From Bacillota bacterium (GTDB lineage: Bacteria > Bacillota > Clostridia > Acetivibrionales > JAEZXR01): a DNA stretch of 34,613 nucleotides. The notes beneath the pieces were generated by a model. That model was not told the DNA's origin, made no database searches, and was given only the letters and a program-made list of their open reading frames with translations. The stretch spans positions 1 to 34,613 of the forward strand of contig JAEZXR010000027.1 in NCBI GenBank assembly GCA_023419605.1. Reading direction: 5' to 3'. A program made the position numbers and the translations under genes. Of this stretch, positions 24,694 through 33,601 are shown piece by piece; within the stretch, counting starts at the first letter, position 1, and the number at the start of each line of letters is the position of its first letter.

Positions 24694-26784
24694 ATGTGTG
24701 GGAAACAGTATATTCTATTACCCGACGGCAGTCCTGATACTCTGGTGGAGCAAGTCAAAACCTGCAAAGCTCCCATGTTTAAAAGACTGTATGAACAATG
24801 CGACTACTATTCCGCCCAACAGCTTCCGAAGCAGCATCCCGTCGCGAACATAACCGGGTTTGGATATGCTGCCGCAAACCTGAGTCTTGCTTATCTTATT
24901 ACGAAACAAAAGCATTATCTGAAGGAAGCCAAAAGATGGATATTTACTGCGGTCAGCTATAAGCACTGGGGAAAGGCAACCTTGGAAGACAGCGGTCTTG
25001 ATGCCGGTTGGATTCTGTTTGGCTTGAGTCTTGCCTATAACTGGATCGGAGACTGCCTTGACGTGGATGAAAAAAACGAGTTACGGCACAAGCTGATTCT
25101 TCAAGGTACAAGACTTTACACCTACACAGTTGAAAACGAAGGCAAGTTCTGGAGTTCCGTGTACTGGCAGAGTCATAACTGGATTTGTTACACAGCCCTC
25201 TATGTTGCAGGATATGCACTCCGGGAAGAGTATCCCGACTCCCAACATTGGATGGACAAAGCCAGGGCAAATTTTGAAATTGTCCTGGCAGTGCTGCCGG
25301 AGGATGGAAGCTTCTTTGCAGGCATGAGTTTTTGGAGGTATGCCACGCCCTGGCTGATCACCTATATGGATATCGCAAGAAACCTTGAAGGTGTCGATCT
25401 GTTCCAAACCAGCACCTTCATGCGGAATACTTTCTATTTCAGCTTATACCAGACGGCTCCCACCCTGGAGGAAATCATAAACTTCGGGGATTGCTCCAAT
25501 AGAAGAAGCGGCCATTCAATTGCCGTTTATTATAAATTGGCTTCCGAATATAAGCTGGGACATGCACAATGGCTTGCGAATATCGTCTCTGAGAAGTTTT
25601 TGTGGAAAACAGAATATGAAAGTGATATGGTGCAGGACCTTTTACCGGACGCTTTCCTTGAGCTTTTATGGTATGACAATTCCATTATCCCCGAGGGGCC
25701 GAACCATCTGCCCCTTGTGAAATATTTCGATGACCTTGGCCTTGTTGTCATACGAACCGGTTGGGAGGAAAACTCCACTCATTTTTCCTTTAAGGCAGGT
25801 CCGGCAGGTGGGCATAAAGCATGGAAAATATACCATGAAGCTTTGCGTGAGAAGGGTTGGATGGTGAATGTAGCCAGTCATCAGCACCCTGATGACAATA
25901 GCTTCATCTTATTTTCCCATGGTTCCTATCTCGCAATCGATGACGGGGTCGTCAATAGTAAACTGACCCGCCATCATAATACCGTTATTGTTGATGATAA
26001 AGGTTATATGAATGAAGGAAAGTACGATGTCTATTATAATCTGCCCTTTGAAGCACAGGCGCAGATTGAAGAATTTATCCATGAGGGTAGCTATGTATAT
26101 ATTCTGGGAGAATCATCAAAATTATATGCGCCGGTGCTGTGTCTCAATAAATTCAGTAGAGGAGTTTTATATACCGGAAACGGCTATTTCATCATTATGG
26201 ATGAGCTTACGAGCCAAATACCGCATACATACACATGGCTTCTACACAGTGACCATTTGTTCGAAGAGGTCGGAAACAATACTTTTAAAACATCCAAAGG
26301 CAGGGCAGAGCTTTATGTTCATTGTATCGAACCGCAGAACTTTACTCCCCGGTCCGAGGAGGTAAAAATCAATGTGATGCCTTTGGCAACCACTCCAAGT
26401 CTGGTTTTGACGAGGGCGCACAAGGTTTTTCGGATTGAGAATCCTACCCCTGGCAATACCATGCAATTCCTCACAGTATTGCGTCCCGAGGGCATTTTTT
26501 GTGAAACTAAATTTACTGTAAATCGTATCGGAAATGAATCCTGTATCGGTACGAGCGTTGAATGGGAGTCCCATAAGGAGTTGTTTCTATGGGCCAGGCC
26601 CGATGCTCGCAAGATTTCTTTTGAAAGTATCCGTTCCGATTCCCATTGGCTATCCCTCCAATTTCATAAGGATAACCTGGCTCGGTATGCTATGCATCAG
26701 GGGACTTACCTTGATTATAACGGTACTTCCTTAGCCGCTTTTCAAAGTAAAACCAATGTGTTTCAAGATTACATCGATACCTGA
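24694..26784 (+). CDS. Heparinase II/III-like polysaccharide or oligosaccharide lyase
   Basis: Predicted lyase for uronic-acid-containing glycans, 696 residues, with no signal peptide, so probably acting in the cytoplasm on imported oligomers. An N-terminal (alpha/alpha) toroid (about 1-330) is followed by a heparinase II/III-type beta-sandwich. Candidate active-site residues are SHNW (H161, N162), Y216 in FWRY, and H396/H398 in SHQHPDDNSF. The H161-Y216 distance of 55 residues matches that of heparinase II (H202/Y257), from memory. The block HPDDNSFILFSHGSYLAIDDG is the family hallmark, quoted in two overlapping parts only as a guide. Related families are PL12, PL15, PL17, PL21 and PL39 (heparin, alginate). 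GGAGG lies 14 bases before the ATG, a long spacing that may limit translation. Exact substrate uncertain. Confidence 0.82.
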   Translation: MCGKQYILLPDGSPDTLVEQVKTCKAPMFKRLYEQCDYYSAQQLPKQHPVANITGFGYAAANLSLAYLITKQKHYLKEAKRWIFTAVSYKHWGKATLEDSGLDAGWILFGLSLAYNWIGDCLDVDEKNELRHKLILQGTRLYTYTVENEGKFWSSVYWQSHNWICYTALYVAGYALREEYPDSQHWMDKARANFEIVLAVLPEDGSFFAGMSFWRYATPWLITYMDIARNLEGVDLFQTSTFMRNTFYFSLYQTAPTLEEIINFGDCSNRRSGHSIAVYYKLASEYKLGHAQWLANIVSEKFLWKTEYESDMVQDLLPDAFLELLWYDNSIIPEGPNHLPLVKYFDDLGLVVIRTGWEENSTHFSFKAGPAGGHKAWKIYHEALREKGWMVNVASHQHPDDNSFILFSHGSYLAIDDGVVNSKLTRHHNTVIVDDKGYMNEGKYDVYYNLPFEAQAQIEEFIHEGSYVYILGESSKLYAPVLCLNKFSRGVLYTGNGYFIIMDELTSQIPHTYTWLLHSDHLFEEVGNNTFKTSKGRAELYVHCIEPQNFTPRSEEVKINVMPLATTPSLVLTRAHKVFRIENPTPGNTMQFLTVLRPEGIFCETKFTVNRIGNESCIGTSVEWESHKELFLWARPDARKISFESIRSDSHWLSLQFHKDNLARYAMHQGTYLDYNGTSLAAFQSKTNVFQDYIDT

Positions 26785-26833
26785 AACAATACTGATAGAA
26801 ATGACACTCCTCTTCCCTGTGTAAAAAGGGTAC

Positions 26834-26985
26834 GTCCAATGTTGCCGCAACCCTCACCCCCTAGCCCCCTCTCCCAAGCTTGGTAGATGGGGAACGTTGA
26901 TTCGGTATTCGTGTTAAGTCCCTCTATCGAGCCCGGGAAAGGGATTTAGGGTGAGGGTTGATGCTTAGCCTGACAACATTGGGAC
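26834..26985. repeat. Long imperfect palindrome, MITE-like element
   Basis: Outer arms GTCCAATGTTG (26834-26844) and CAACATTGGGAC (26974-26985) pair with one bulge; inner arms CAACCCTCACCC (26848-26859) and GGGTGAGGGTTG (26949-26960) pair perfectly; a weaker pairing of the CCCCCTCTCCC and GGGAAAGGGA parts continues inward. About 152 bp without an ORF, lying between convergent genes. The CCCTCACCCC...CCCTCTCCC pattern is of a kind seen in dispersed palindromic repeats of several bacterial groups. Confidence 0.6.
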
Positions 26986-27005
26986 AGATCCATGGCATTA
27001 TTCGT

Positions 27006-27041
27006 AAAAAATGGATGCGGAACAATCCGCATCCATTTTTT
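27006..27041. terminator. Bidirectional terminator between convergent genes
   Basis: Perfect 16-bp stem, 27006-27021 against 27026-27041, with the 4-nt loop ACAA. The stem begins with six A and ends with six T, so it can stop transcription of both the lyase gene (plus) and the PL6 gene (minus, stop codon at 27055). Confidence 0.93.
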
Positions 27042-27054
27042 GTATACCTTTGGT

Positions 27055-29181
27055 TTAATTCGCGGCAGGGCCTACATTTGCGTCCGTAAGCGGAACCTTT
27101 GTAACAGCAGCGGCAGAGTATTCGTCTGCTCCGGTATCCGCTGTACTTCTGGCCTGGCCTTCCATGTCGGTTGTTACATAGGAATAAGCTCCTTTTGCAT
27201 AATCGATTGCAGGGCTTCCAGTGCCAAGCTTATAGATGGAATAGCCATTTGCTGCTGCACTGGTCAAAAGTGGATCTGTAACCCATGCCTGGTCTTGAGT
27301 AAAAGTGCTGCCAACGGCTGCTGATCCCAGTGGATTAAGGATGTTCCCCTCGAAGGTGCAGCCGCTTTGTTTTGTAACTGTAAAAAGTGCTCCTTGGGAG
27401 TTCTGGATGATGTTATTTGAAACCTTGCAGTTCGTTGGCGCTAAAGAATAATTGATTCCAAATCCGATACCATTGGCACAATTTACGATCGTATTATTCG
27501 TAACTTCACAGTAAGACGCCCTTTCATGTCCATCGCCTCCGGTACTGTCACTGGTATCCCCCCCGTCCAGGAGTATCGGAACCCGATAGGAAGTTCCCGT
27601 TAGGTTTTGGAAATAGTTATTGTAAATCTTGTGATAGCTGCCGTAAGCCCTGACACCGCCGACATCACCCGTATAAGCATTTTTGTTGCTGCTGTCTGCA
27701 AAGAAATAATTCCCATAAACTTCTGTCCTTGTACCAAACCGTATTGATATCGACCCGAGACAGTTCTTAAAGGTGTTGTAACGGATGATATTTTGCGAGG
27801 TTTTCACCGTAATAATCTCATTTTCACCATCGCAATCTTCAAAGTAGTTGTACTCGATGATGTGATTGGTTAATTCATCCTGTGAAGCCGCAACTCCCAG
27901 GCATATTGTCTCCCGGTCCGAATCGCCGACGAAAGAACTGCCGGAAGGTACGGGAGGTACATTTTTAAAGCTGTTGTGATGTATCCACAGGTTCTTTGCG
28001 ATTAGCCCGGCGCCATCAAACTGCGTCTTTATATAACTTCCTGAATTTGTTGTTCCCGCCTGACCGGTTTTGCCATCAAATAAATTATAGGAAATCTCGA
28101 CATTTTGAGTCGCTTGCGTTGTCAATATGGACGACTGCCCTCCTGAAATCCCTGTGGAATCAAAGAAGTTTCTTGTAATTTTGCAATCCTTTGAATTTAT
28201 AATCTTACAATAAACGGATGCGCTGTTGGGTCCGATTTTAAAACCTTCCAGGACAATACCGCTACAATTGTCGATAGCGATGGAGTCCATTGTATAACCA
28301 AGCCTTGTTGCAGCTTTAATTGTAATGGGATTTGAAGCACTGGCAACCTTGCTTTTTAGACTGATGGCGCCAAGGTTACAGGAAACCAGCAAGGTGTCAC
28401 CGGCTTGTGCAGAAGCAAATACTGAAGCGAACTGGCTTGCGGTGGTAATATTATACGTCGTTCCGGTTCCTGCCGGCGTTGGAGTGGGGGTTACTGTAGG
28501 TATTGGTGTCGGTGTTGGCGTTGCCGTAGGCGTTGGAGTTAAAGATGTGCCGTCGTCCACTGCTACATCATCAAAAGATGCATTACCGAATGTATAGAGA
28601 CCAACTTTACCGGCTGTCAAACTGCTGTCAGTACCGGTGAGAACCTGCGTACCGTTTATATAACCGGTAATGGATGACCCGCTAACGGTAACTTTCATAT
28701 CATAGAAATTTGAGGTACTGTAAGTGAAGCTAGCATAGGTAATGGCAGTTTCAGTCCCGTTTACCTTTTTGTAGAGGTATACTTTCGAACCATCTTTAAA
28801 TATAAAGAAATAGTAGTTGCCGGCATCCTTGTACCTGAAGGCCAATCCATGCCTTGTTCCCGTTGCACCGGGCTTGACTTTTGCTGAAACACTGTAGTTG
28901 GCCCAGGTAGAGGTACCATTGGTTAAAACATAGGTTCCTGTTGTACTTGTATTGTTCCTGGCGACTTTTGAACCATCGGATGCTATTGTCCATGAAGCTG
29001 TGTCCACGGCATTCGTCCATCCACCGGATGGAAAGGATGTGTAAGGCTCAAAATTCTCTGACAGCAACGCAGCCGCTTCAACCTTCTGCTCGAAAATACG
29101 CCCCGTAAAAATAGTAGTTAACAAAAACAAAAAAATTAAAATACACGCACTAAATCTTTTTCGAATACTTTTACTTCCCAT
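27055..29181 (-). CDS. Secreted PL6-family lyase (chondroitinase B / alginate lyase type)
   Basis: Extracellular polysaccharide lyase of 708 residues from ATG at 29181 (GAGGAGGG upstream; TTG at 29196 is less likely). Signal peptide to about residue 37 (VEAAA), then a concanavalin/LamG-like module (about 40-212), a Pro-Thr linker (about 214-237) and a right-handed beta-helix (about 240-690) with repeated NN/YN turn motifs. PL6 catalytic residues appear as K460 (ITVKTSQN) and R481 (SIRFG), 21 residues apart, as for K250 and R271 of Pedobacter chondroitinase B. The family splits alginate or dermatan sulfate by beta-elimination. It has no cell-wall anchor. Its own transcript lies downstream of the terminator at 29449-29482. 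The family assignment is good; the substrate is open. Confidence 0.87.
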   Translation of the reverse strand: MGSKSIRKRFSACILIFLFLLTTIFTGRIFEQKVEAAALLSENFEPYTSFPSGGWTNAVDTASWTIASDGSKVARNNTSTTGTYVLTNGTSTWANYSVSAKVKPGATGTRHGLAFRYKDAGNYYFFIFKDGSKVYLYKKVNGTETAITYASFTYSTSNFYDMKVTVSGSSITGYINGTQVLTGTDSSLTAGKVGLYTFGNASFDDVAVDDGTSLTPTPTATPTPTPIPTVTPTPTPAGTGTTYNITTASQFASVFASAQAGDTLLVSCNLGAISLKSKVASASNPITIKAATRLGYTMDSIAIDNCSGIVLEGFKIGPNSASVYCKIINSKDCKITRNFFDSTGISGGQSSILTTQATQNVEISYNLFDGKTGQAGTTNSGSYIKTQFDGAGLIAKNLWIHHNSFKNVPPVPSGSSFVGDSDRETICLGVAASQDELTNHIIEYNYFEDCDGENEIITVKTSQNIIRYNTFKNCLGSISIRFGTRTEVYGNYFFADSSNKNAYTGDVGGVRAYGSYHKIYNNYFQNLTGTSYRVPILLDGGDTSDSTGGDGHERASYCEVTNNTIVNCANGIGFGINYSLAPTNCKVSNNIIQNSQGALFTVTKQSGCTFEGNILNPLGSAAVGSTFTQDQAWVTDPLLTSAAANGYSIYKLGTGSPAIDYAKGAYSYVTTDMEGQARSTADTGADEYSAAAVTKVPLTDANVGPAAN
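28473..28541 (-). repeat. Pro-Thr linker repeat of the PL6 lyase
   Basis: Low-complexity repeat encoding about 23 residues of TP, ATP, IP and VTP units between the N-terminal beta-sandwich and the catalytic beta-helix. Same repeat type as the two linkers in the GH2 enzyme, so the genes share a linker style and possibly recombine there. Confidence 0.8.
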
Positions 29182-29448
29182 AAATTCCCTCCTCAATTAT
29201 ATCCCTACCAGACGAATTCAGGACATTTCAAAACAACTGGACAAGCCCCCCTTTCTGGATCATTTCATAATCAGGTCCTTTATTCGATCTATATAGGACA
29301 GCAATTTTTATTAACCGGAATAAAATTATTAAATATCTTTTATCCATAAATACTTTAAACAAAATCACTTCGAAAAAATTGCTCATTATATTCCGAAAAT
29401 TGCTGAGTTTATTTAGGAGATCGTACACCTCCATTATCAGAGCAGCTA
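29182..29448. other. Upstream region of the PL6 gene
   Basis: Must contain the PL6 promoter. A TATAAT box lies only 14 bases before the start codon on the minus strand (29205-29200 region), too close for a normal leader, and no good -35 fits. A 68-codon minus-strand frame (29228-29434) has no ribosome binding site and is not accepted as a gene. Confidence 0.35.
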
Positions 29449-29482
29449 AAAAAGCTATGAGCTTTATTTCTCATAGCTTTTT
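29449..29482 (-). terminator. Terminator of the beta-helix enzyme gene
   Basis: 13-bp stem, 29449-29461 against 29470-29482, with an 8-nt loop. On the minus strand the descending arm ends in at least five T. It starts about 38 bases after the stop codon at 29520. Confidence 0.85.
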
Positions 29483-29519
29483 ATCTATTTTCTTAAACAT
29501 GTTTCCTTAAGATACACCC

Positions 29520-32500
29520 TTATCGGTTATAGATTCTATAGATGACCACTGCTGCTTCCGCTCTTGTAGCTTTCTCCTGAGGATTCAGCATTTCTCCCGA
29601 GCTTCCGATAAGCCCTTCCCTTACCAGTGTTGAAATTAATGTATCAGTGCCGCCTCTCACCAGTGAACTTGATGTTTTATTCAGCGCTACCGGAATATGT
29701 ACCCAGAACTCCAGAATACTATTCCAGGTATTCAGCTCATTTCCTTTGCCGATATACTTTACATATTTTGCCCTCACAGGTGTAAATGCGAAGGTGTTGA
29801 AGTTATTCGGGCTTTTTTTAGTGCTGCGCATGTCTGTAAGTACTTTTGTATACGTTATTCCGTCTGTAGAAACTTCCACATCGAACTTCGATGATCTTGC
29901 ATCTCCAGAATAAAACAGTATGCTTACTTTGTCTATGACCTCTTCCTTATCCAGTTCCAGCAGTAAATATTCCTGCACCCCATCTGCCGACCACCGGGTC
30001 TCACGATTTCCATCCACCGTATTTTGAGGGATATTTCCATCATCTTTACTTGCCGATACATTGGCTATTGTTGCAAAGGGTCCTGACGGTTCTTTCTCAA
30101 TAACATAGACTGTCATCCTTGACGTCACTATTGTGTCGAAGAGCCTGTATTCCGCGGTTATTTTTACAGCGCCCTCACTCTTCGCTTTGAAAACATCCCC
30201 TTCTATAACACCGACCTCTTCATTCGTTACCGAATATCGGACAGGGTAGGTTTCATCTCCTGCTTTAACAGTTTCGCCATTATCCAGTGCCAAATACGCT
30301 TTTAGTTTTCCGTGATCTCCGATACCAATGACATTACCGGATGCCATCCAGCCTTTTTCGGACTTGTCAGGTAATAAGGCAATACTTTTCGGCAGTACCG
30401 GTTTTTCCTGTACCTTGAATTCAATCACATATTCTTTCGCGACTCCGCCTTTTTCTACTCTTACAATCCCCGTACCCTTTGCTGCCGTAGGCTGAGTAAT
30501 GGTAACCGCTGCATCCTGTGAAATCGCAGCCGCGCTGATGGTAGGTATCGCAGTGGTTCCAAAGGGTAAGGTATGGGTATATTTTGATTTTAAGGCTTGC
30601 ATCCCACTGATTACCTTCCCCTTAACCTGCAAGGTTTTTAACCCTAAATCCTCGTTGTCGATTCTTCGACTAAACTGGTCCTTATACAGGCTTTGCGGCA
30701 GCAATCGATCTCCTTCTCCAACGCCTTCCGCCATGTCGTAAGGTTTCGTATTTGCATCGCTTATGGAGGAAGTAATATTAATGTTTACACCCGTTACTTC
30801 GCCTTTCGTTCCGATGACATATCCGTTTCCGAACTGCTCTGATTCGACGATGATAGTATCGGTATCCTTGTTTCTTATACCGGTTGTATTCCAGAATACG
30901 CTTTCCGTTGTAACAACACCATGCCGGTTTGTTTCGGAGGAGCCGTAATCCCTGGTAAGTGCCGATATGCGATCCCCTTTTACGGTCATGTTATCGACGA
31001 GGTTGGCCATACTCAGGTACATATGGAAATCCGATGCCAAGGATGGCGTTTCGGAATAAACTTTATATAAAACATTTCCGTTTGACGAAAAATTTGCATA
31101 AGTAAAGCTGTGTCTGGCTGCTACTGCTTTCGAGTTTGTTATCAAGCAGTCGTTTCCTGTAAGCTGATATAAATAGCCGTTGCCATTGGCTCCTCTGTAT
31201 TGGGGGTATCCCATTGTGCAGTTATCTACCGTTACATTTTTTACCCGGTCCAGTATGATTCCCTTGGAAAGTATATGATAGACTGCATTTCCTTCCGGCT
31301 TATAGGTATTGATATTCCTTATCCAGCTGTTTGCAACGCCGACTGCATTAATAGCTTTTGCATTGTCACATTCATAGCCTGCCGTACCTTCCAGCTTATA
31401 GTCATCTTCATCATTACTGCTCTTTCCTTTTGAGTTCTGGACATTTGCTATGGAAAAATCTTCAAGACCTACTTCTGAAACCGGTTTTTCCGTTTTTGTA
31501 ATCCTTACGCTATCTCGCTGCCGAAGGGCATATCTTGTAGGGATATCAAGGGTTATAGTGTTATTTACAGCGTCTATTGCCATGATTTTTCTATAAAACA
31601 GCGGGTCATTATTTCCCAGCCTTGAAGCCCATTTATTCTGCATGCCCAGTTCAAGTAAAAAGTCCTGTGTTGTTATAAAATCGATCAATACATAATCGTC
31701 CACCTGGAATTTGCTTGCATCTTCTACGGTCAACAATACCGTCGGTTCCAACTCATCCTTTTTCAATAGTGTGGAGACATTTGTTTTTTTCCAGTCTCCA
31801 TTTCCAATATAGAGGATGCTTTTTTGCTTCATGTTTTCCGTTGCATTATAAATAAAGGTCTTATTCATTCCTGCACCTTTTACTACGACATTGCTTGAAT
31901 GTAGTGCAAGTGAATAGTTCTTGCCTTCCTGGGGATTGACTTTATAAGTTCCTTCCGGAAGATAGACTACGCCCCCACCATTTTGGGCTGCATCATCAAT
32001 GGCTCCCTGTATCGCCAGCGTTGCATCGCTTTTACCAGTACGATCCGCATTGTACGGTGGTTTTGTGACATCGATACTATTTGTGATATCGGTTTCAGGT
32101 ATTGCTTTTTCTCCCCTCTGGTAACCTGCATAGGAAAAGTCATGTAAAAAACTTCCTTTGCTATCCTCATAGCCCGGATACCACCCTTCGGGATAAAGAC
32201 GGCTCCTTCCGTCTGCCTCCAAGCTCAAATATTCCGGTACTTCTGCTGCCATTGCAGGATCTGCAACAGTGATTCTTGGGGGCTTTTGTCCACTTGCCAC
32301 AGTATTTTTTCCTCTGTGAAACAGCGTACCCGTATTGTTTTTCGGTACCATTGCCAACGTAATGTATTTGGCACCCTTTTGTTTCTGAGTCTTTACATAT
32401 TCCGTAATGTCTACATCATGCAGGGTGTTGGAAGATTTGTACAGTATTTCGGCGATGGGTGTACCATCTAAAACCGGCTTGTTATTCCATGTAAGCTCCG

Positions 32501-33545
32501 TCTCTTTCCAATCGGTATCTGCTGCTGCGAATATCTGCGCATAATTTGTCGATAGAGCTCCGCTTGTTTTGGATGTATCCCTGCCATATACCGAAAATAA
32601 CGTCTTACCTATTTTATCGGGTTCCGGAAAATCTGAGATATCAAATTTAAAATAAGTATAGGATTTGTTTGACTCCGCATTCATTTTATCATCAATAGAA
32701 TTTGAAGTGTCAATTTCATGGTAATTTTTATTCCCATCGGTTTTAGAAGAGGTTGCCGGGTTGTACGCAACAACATCATGGATCGGTTTCATATCCGTAT
32801 TGTATTTAAATTTCACCTGCGGGGTAAATTCTTGCGGCTCATGTAAACCTGTTGAAGTTTCACGGACGACCAGAGAAGGGATCAAACCCGCCGCTCCGCC
32901 TTCCGTGGTTTCATGTCCTCTTAGCTCAATACTGCAGGGGGTTTCCGCTTTGAGCAGCAAATCTAAAGTAGAGGCACCTGCCGCTTTTTTCGCTTTCATA
33001 TACTTTGTTATATTAAACCTGCATAGTGTATCGGCAGCGCTGATGTCAATCGTATCGATGGAGTCTGTAAGATTCACCAATTTATTCGTGCTCCATGTCA
33101 TATTCTCGGACCAATTATCCTCCGATACCATGGAATGTAAGCCATAGACGCTGATTTTCCCTTCTGCTGGCGCTGCAACCGTAAAATCAAGAGAAACTTC
33201 GGTAAAGCCGGATGAAGGAAGGCTCGAAATATCATACCGCAGGTAAGTGTAAGCCGCCGGGCCATTCACTTCCTCCAAGCCGACACGCTGGACATCCTTG
33301 GCGCCTCCATCCTCCGGATGTTTGTGATAACTCTGCGCTGCGCTGGCGATGATTTTTTTATTTATGTAGTAATCATTTGAATATACCGAAACGTCCCTTA
33401 TTGGAAGTATTGGCTCCCCATAACGAAAGGGAGCAGCATAAATCGCCGGTGAAAACATCATTGAGCTTAGCAGTACACAAAAGGCTAAAAACGCATTGAA
33501 TACCCTTTTGGCTTTCCTTAACTCAGGAAAAGAATTTCTTTCCAT
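29520..33545 (-). CDS. Large secreted beta-helix enzyme with DNRLRE, CBM32 and partial SLH modules
   Basis: Surface polysaccharide-active protein of 1341 residues from ATG at 33545 (GAGGAGG upstream; the longer frame from 33578 lacks this). Signal peptide to about residue 37 (IYA|AP). Two DNRLRE/CBM96-like domains follow (about 50-235 and 255-435), each with a YLRYDIS or YFKFDIS strand and a W...LTW-type end. A Pectate_lyase_3 beta-helix (about 490-945) starts with TGKSDATLAIQGAIDDA and GGGVVYLPEGTY. An Ig-like domain (about 1050-1145), a CBM32/F5/8 type C domain (about 1153-1286) with NTVDGNRETRWSAD, and half of one SLH repeat ending TRAEAAVVIYRIY close the protein. Catalytic residues are not identifiable by eye; lyase, glycosidase or epimerase are possible. 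It is co-transcribed with the upstream permease gene. Confidence 0.87.
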   Translation of the reverse strand: MERNSFPELRKAKRVFNAFLAFCVLLSSMMFSPAIYAAPFRYGEPILPIRDVSVYSNDYYINKKIIASAAQSYHKHPEDGGAKDVQRVGLEEVNGPAAYTYLRYDISSLPSSGFTEVSLDFTVAAPAEGKISVYGLHSMVSEDNWSENMTWSTNKLVNLTDSIDTIDISAADTLCRFNITKYMKAKKAAGASTLDLLLKAETPCSIELRGHETTEGGAAGLIPSLVVRETSTGLHEPQEFTPQVKFKYNTDMKPIHDVVAYNPATSSKTDGNKNYHEIDTSNSIDDKMNAESNKSYTYFKFDISDFPEPDKIGKTLFSVYGRDTSKTSGALSTNYAQIFAAADTDWKETELTWNNKPVLDGTPIAEILYKSSNTLHDVDITEYVKTQKQKGAKYITLAMVPKNNTGTLFHRGKNTVASGQKPPRITVADPAMAAEVPEYLSLEADGRSRLYPEGWYPGYEDSKGSFLHDFSYAGYQRGEKAIPETDITNSIDVTKPPYNADRTGKSDATLAIQGAIDDAAQNGGGVVYLPEGTYKVNPQEGKNYSLALHSSNVVVKGAGMNKTFIYNATENMKQKSILYIGNGDWKKTNVSTLLKKDELEPTVLLTVEDASKFQVDDYVLIDFITTQDFLLELGMQNKWASRLGNNDPLFYRKIMAIDAVNNTITLDIPTRYALRQRDSVRITKTEKPVSEVGLEDFSIANVQNSKGKSSNDEDDYKLEGTAGYECDNAKAINAVGVANSWIRNINTYKPEGNAVYHILSKGIILDRVKNVTVDNCTMGYPQYRGANGNGYLYQLTGNDCLITNSKAVAARHSFTYANFSSNGNVLYKVYSETPSLASDFHMYLSMANLVDNMTVKGDRISALTRDYGSSETNRHGVVTTESVFWNTTGIRNKDTDTIIVESEQFGNGYVIGTKGEVTGVNINITSSISDANTKPYDMAEGVGEGDRLLPQSLYKDQFSRRIDNEDLGLKTLQVKGKVISGMQALKSKYTHTLPFGTTAIPTISAAAISQDAAVTITQPTAAKGTGIVRVEKGGVAKEYVIEFKVQEKPVLPKSIALLPDKSEKGWMASGNVIGIGDHGKLKAYLALDNGETVKAGDETYPVRYSVTNEEVGVIEGDVFKAKSEGAVKITAEYRLFDTIVTSRMTVYVIEKEPSGPFATIANVSASKDDGNIPQNTVDGNRETRWSADGVQEYLLLELDKEEVIDKVSILFYSGDARSSKFDVEVSTDGITYTKVLTDMRSTKKSPNNFNTFAFTPVRAKYVKYIGKGNELNTWNSILEFWVHIPVALNKTSSSLVRGGTDTLISTLVREGLIGSSGEMLNPQEKATRAEAAVVIYRIYNR

Positions 33546-33601
33546 TATTGTTTCCCTCCTCAAATCAATACATTTCATTCCATGGTTTTCGATCCTTCCC
33601 T

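Noticed and set aside
29228..29434. 68-codon minus-strand frame between the beta-helix and PL6 genes
   Set aside because: Begins just after a terminator, has no ribosome binding site and no recognisable features; kept only as non-coding sequence.
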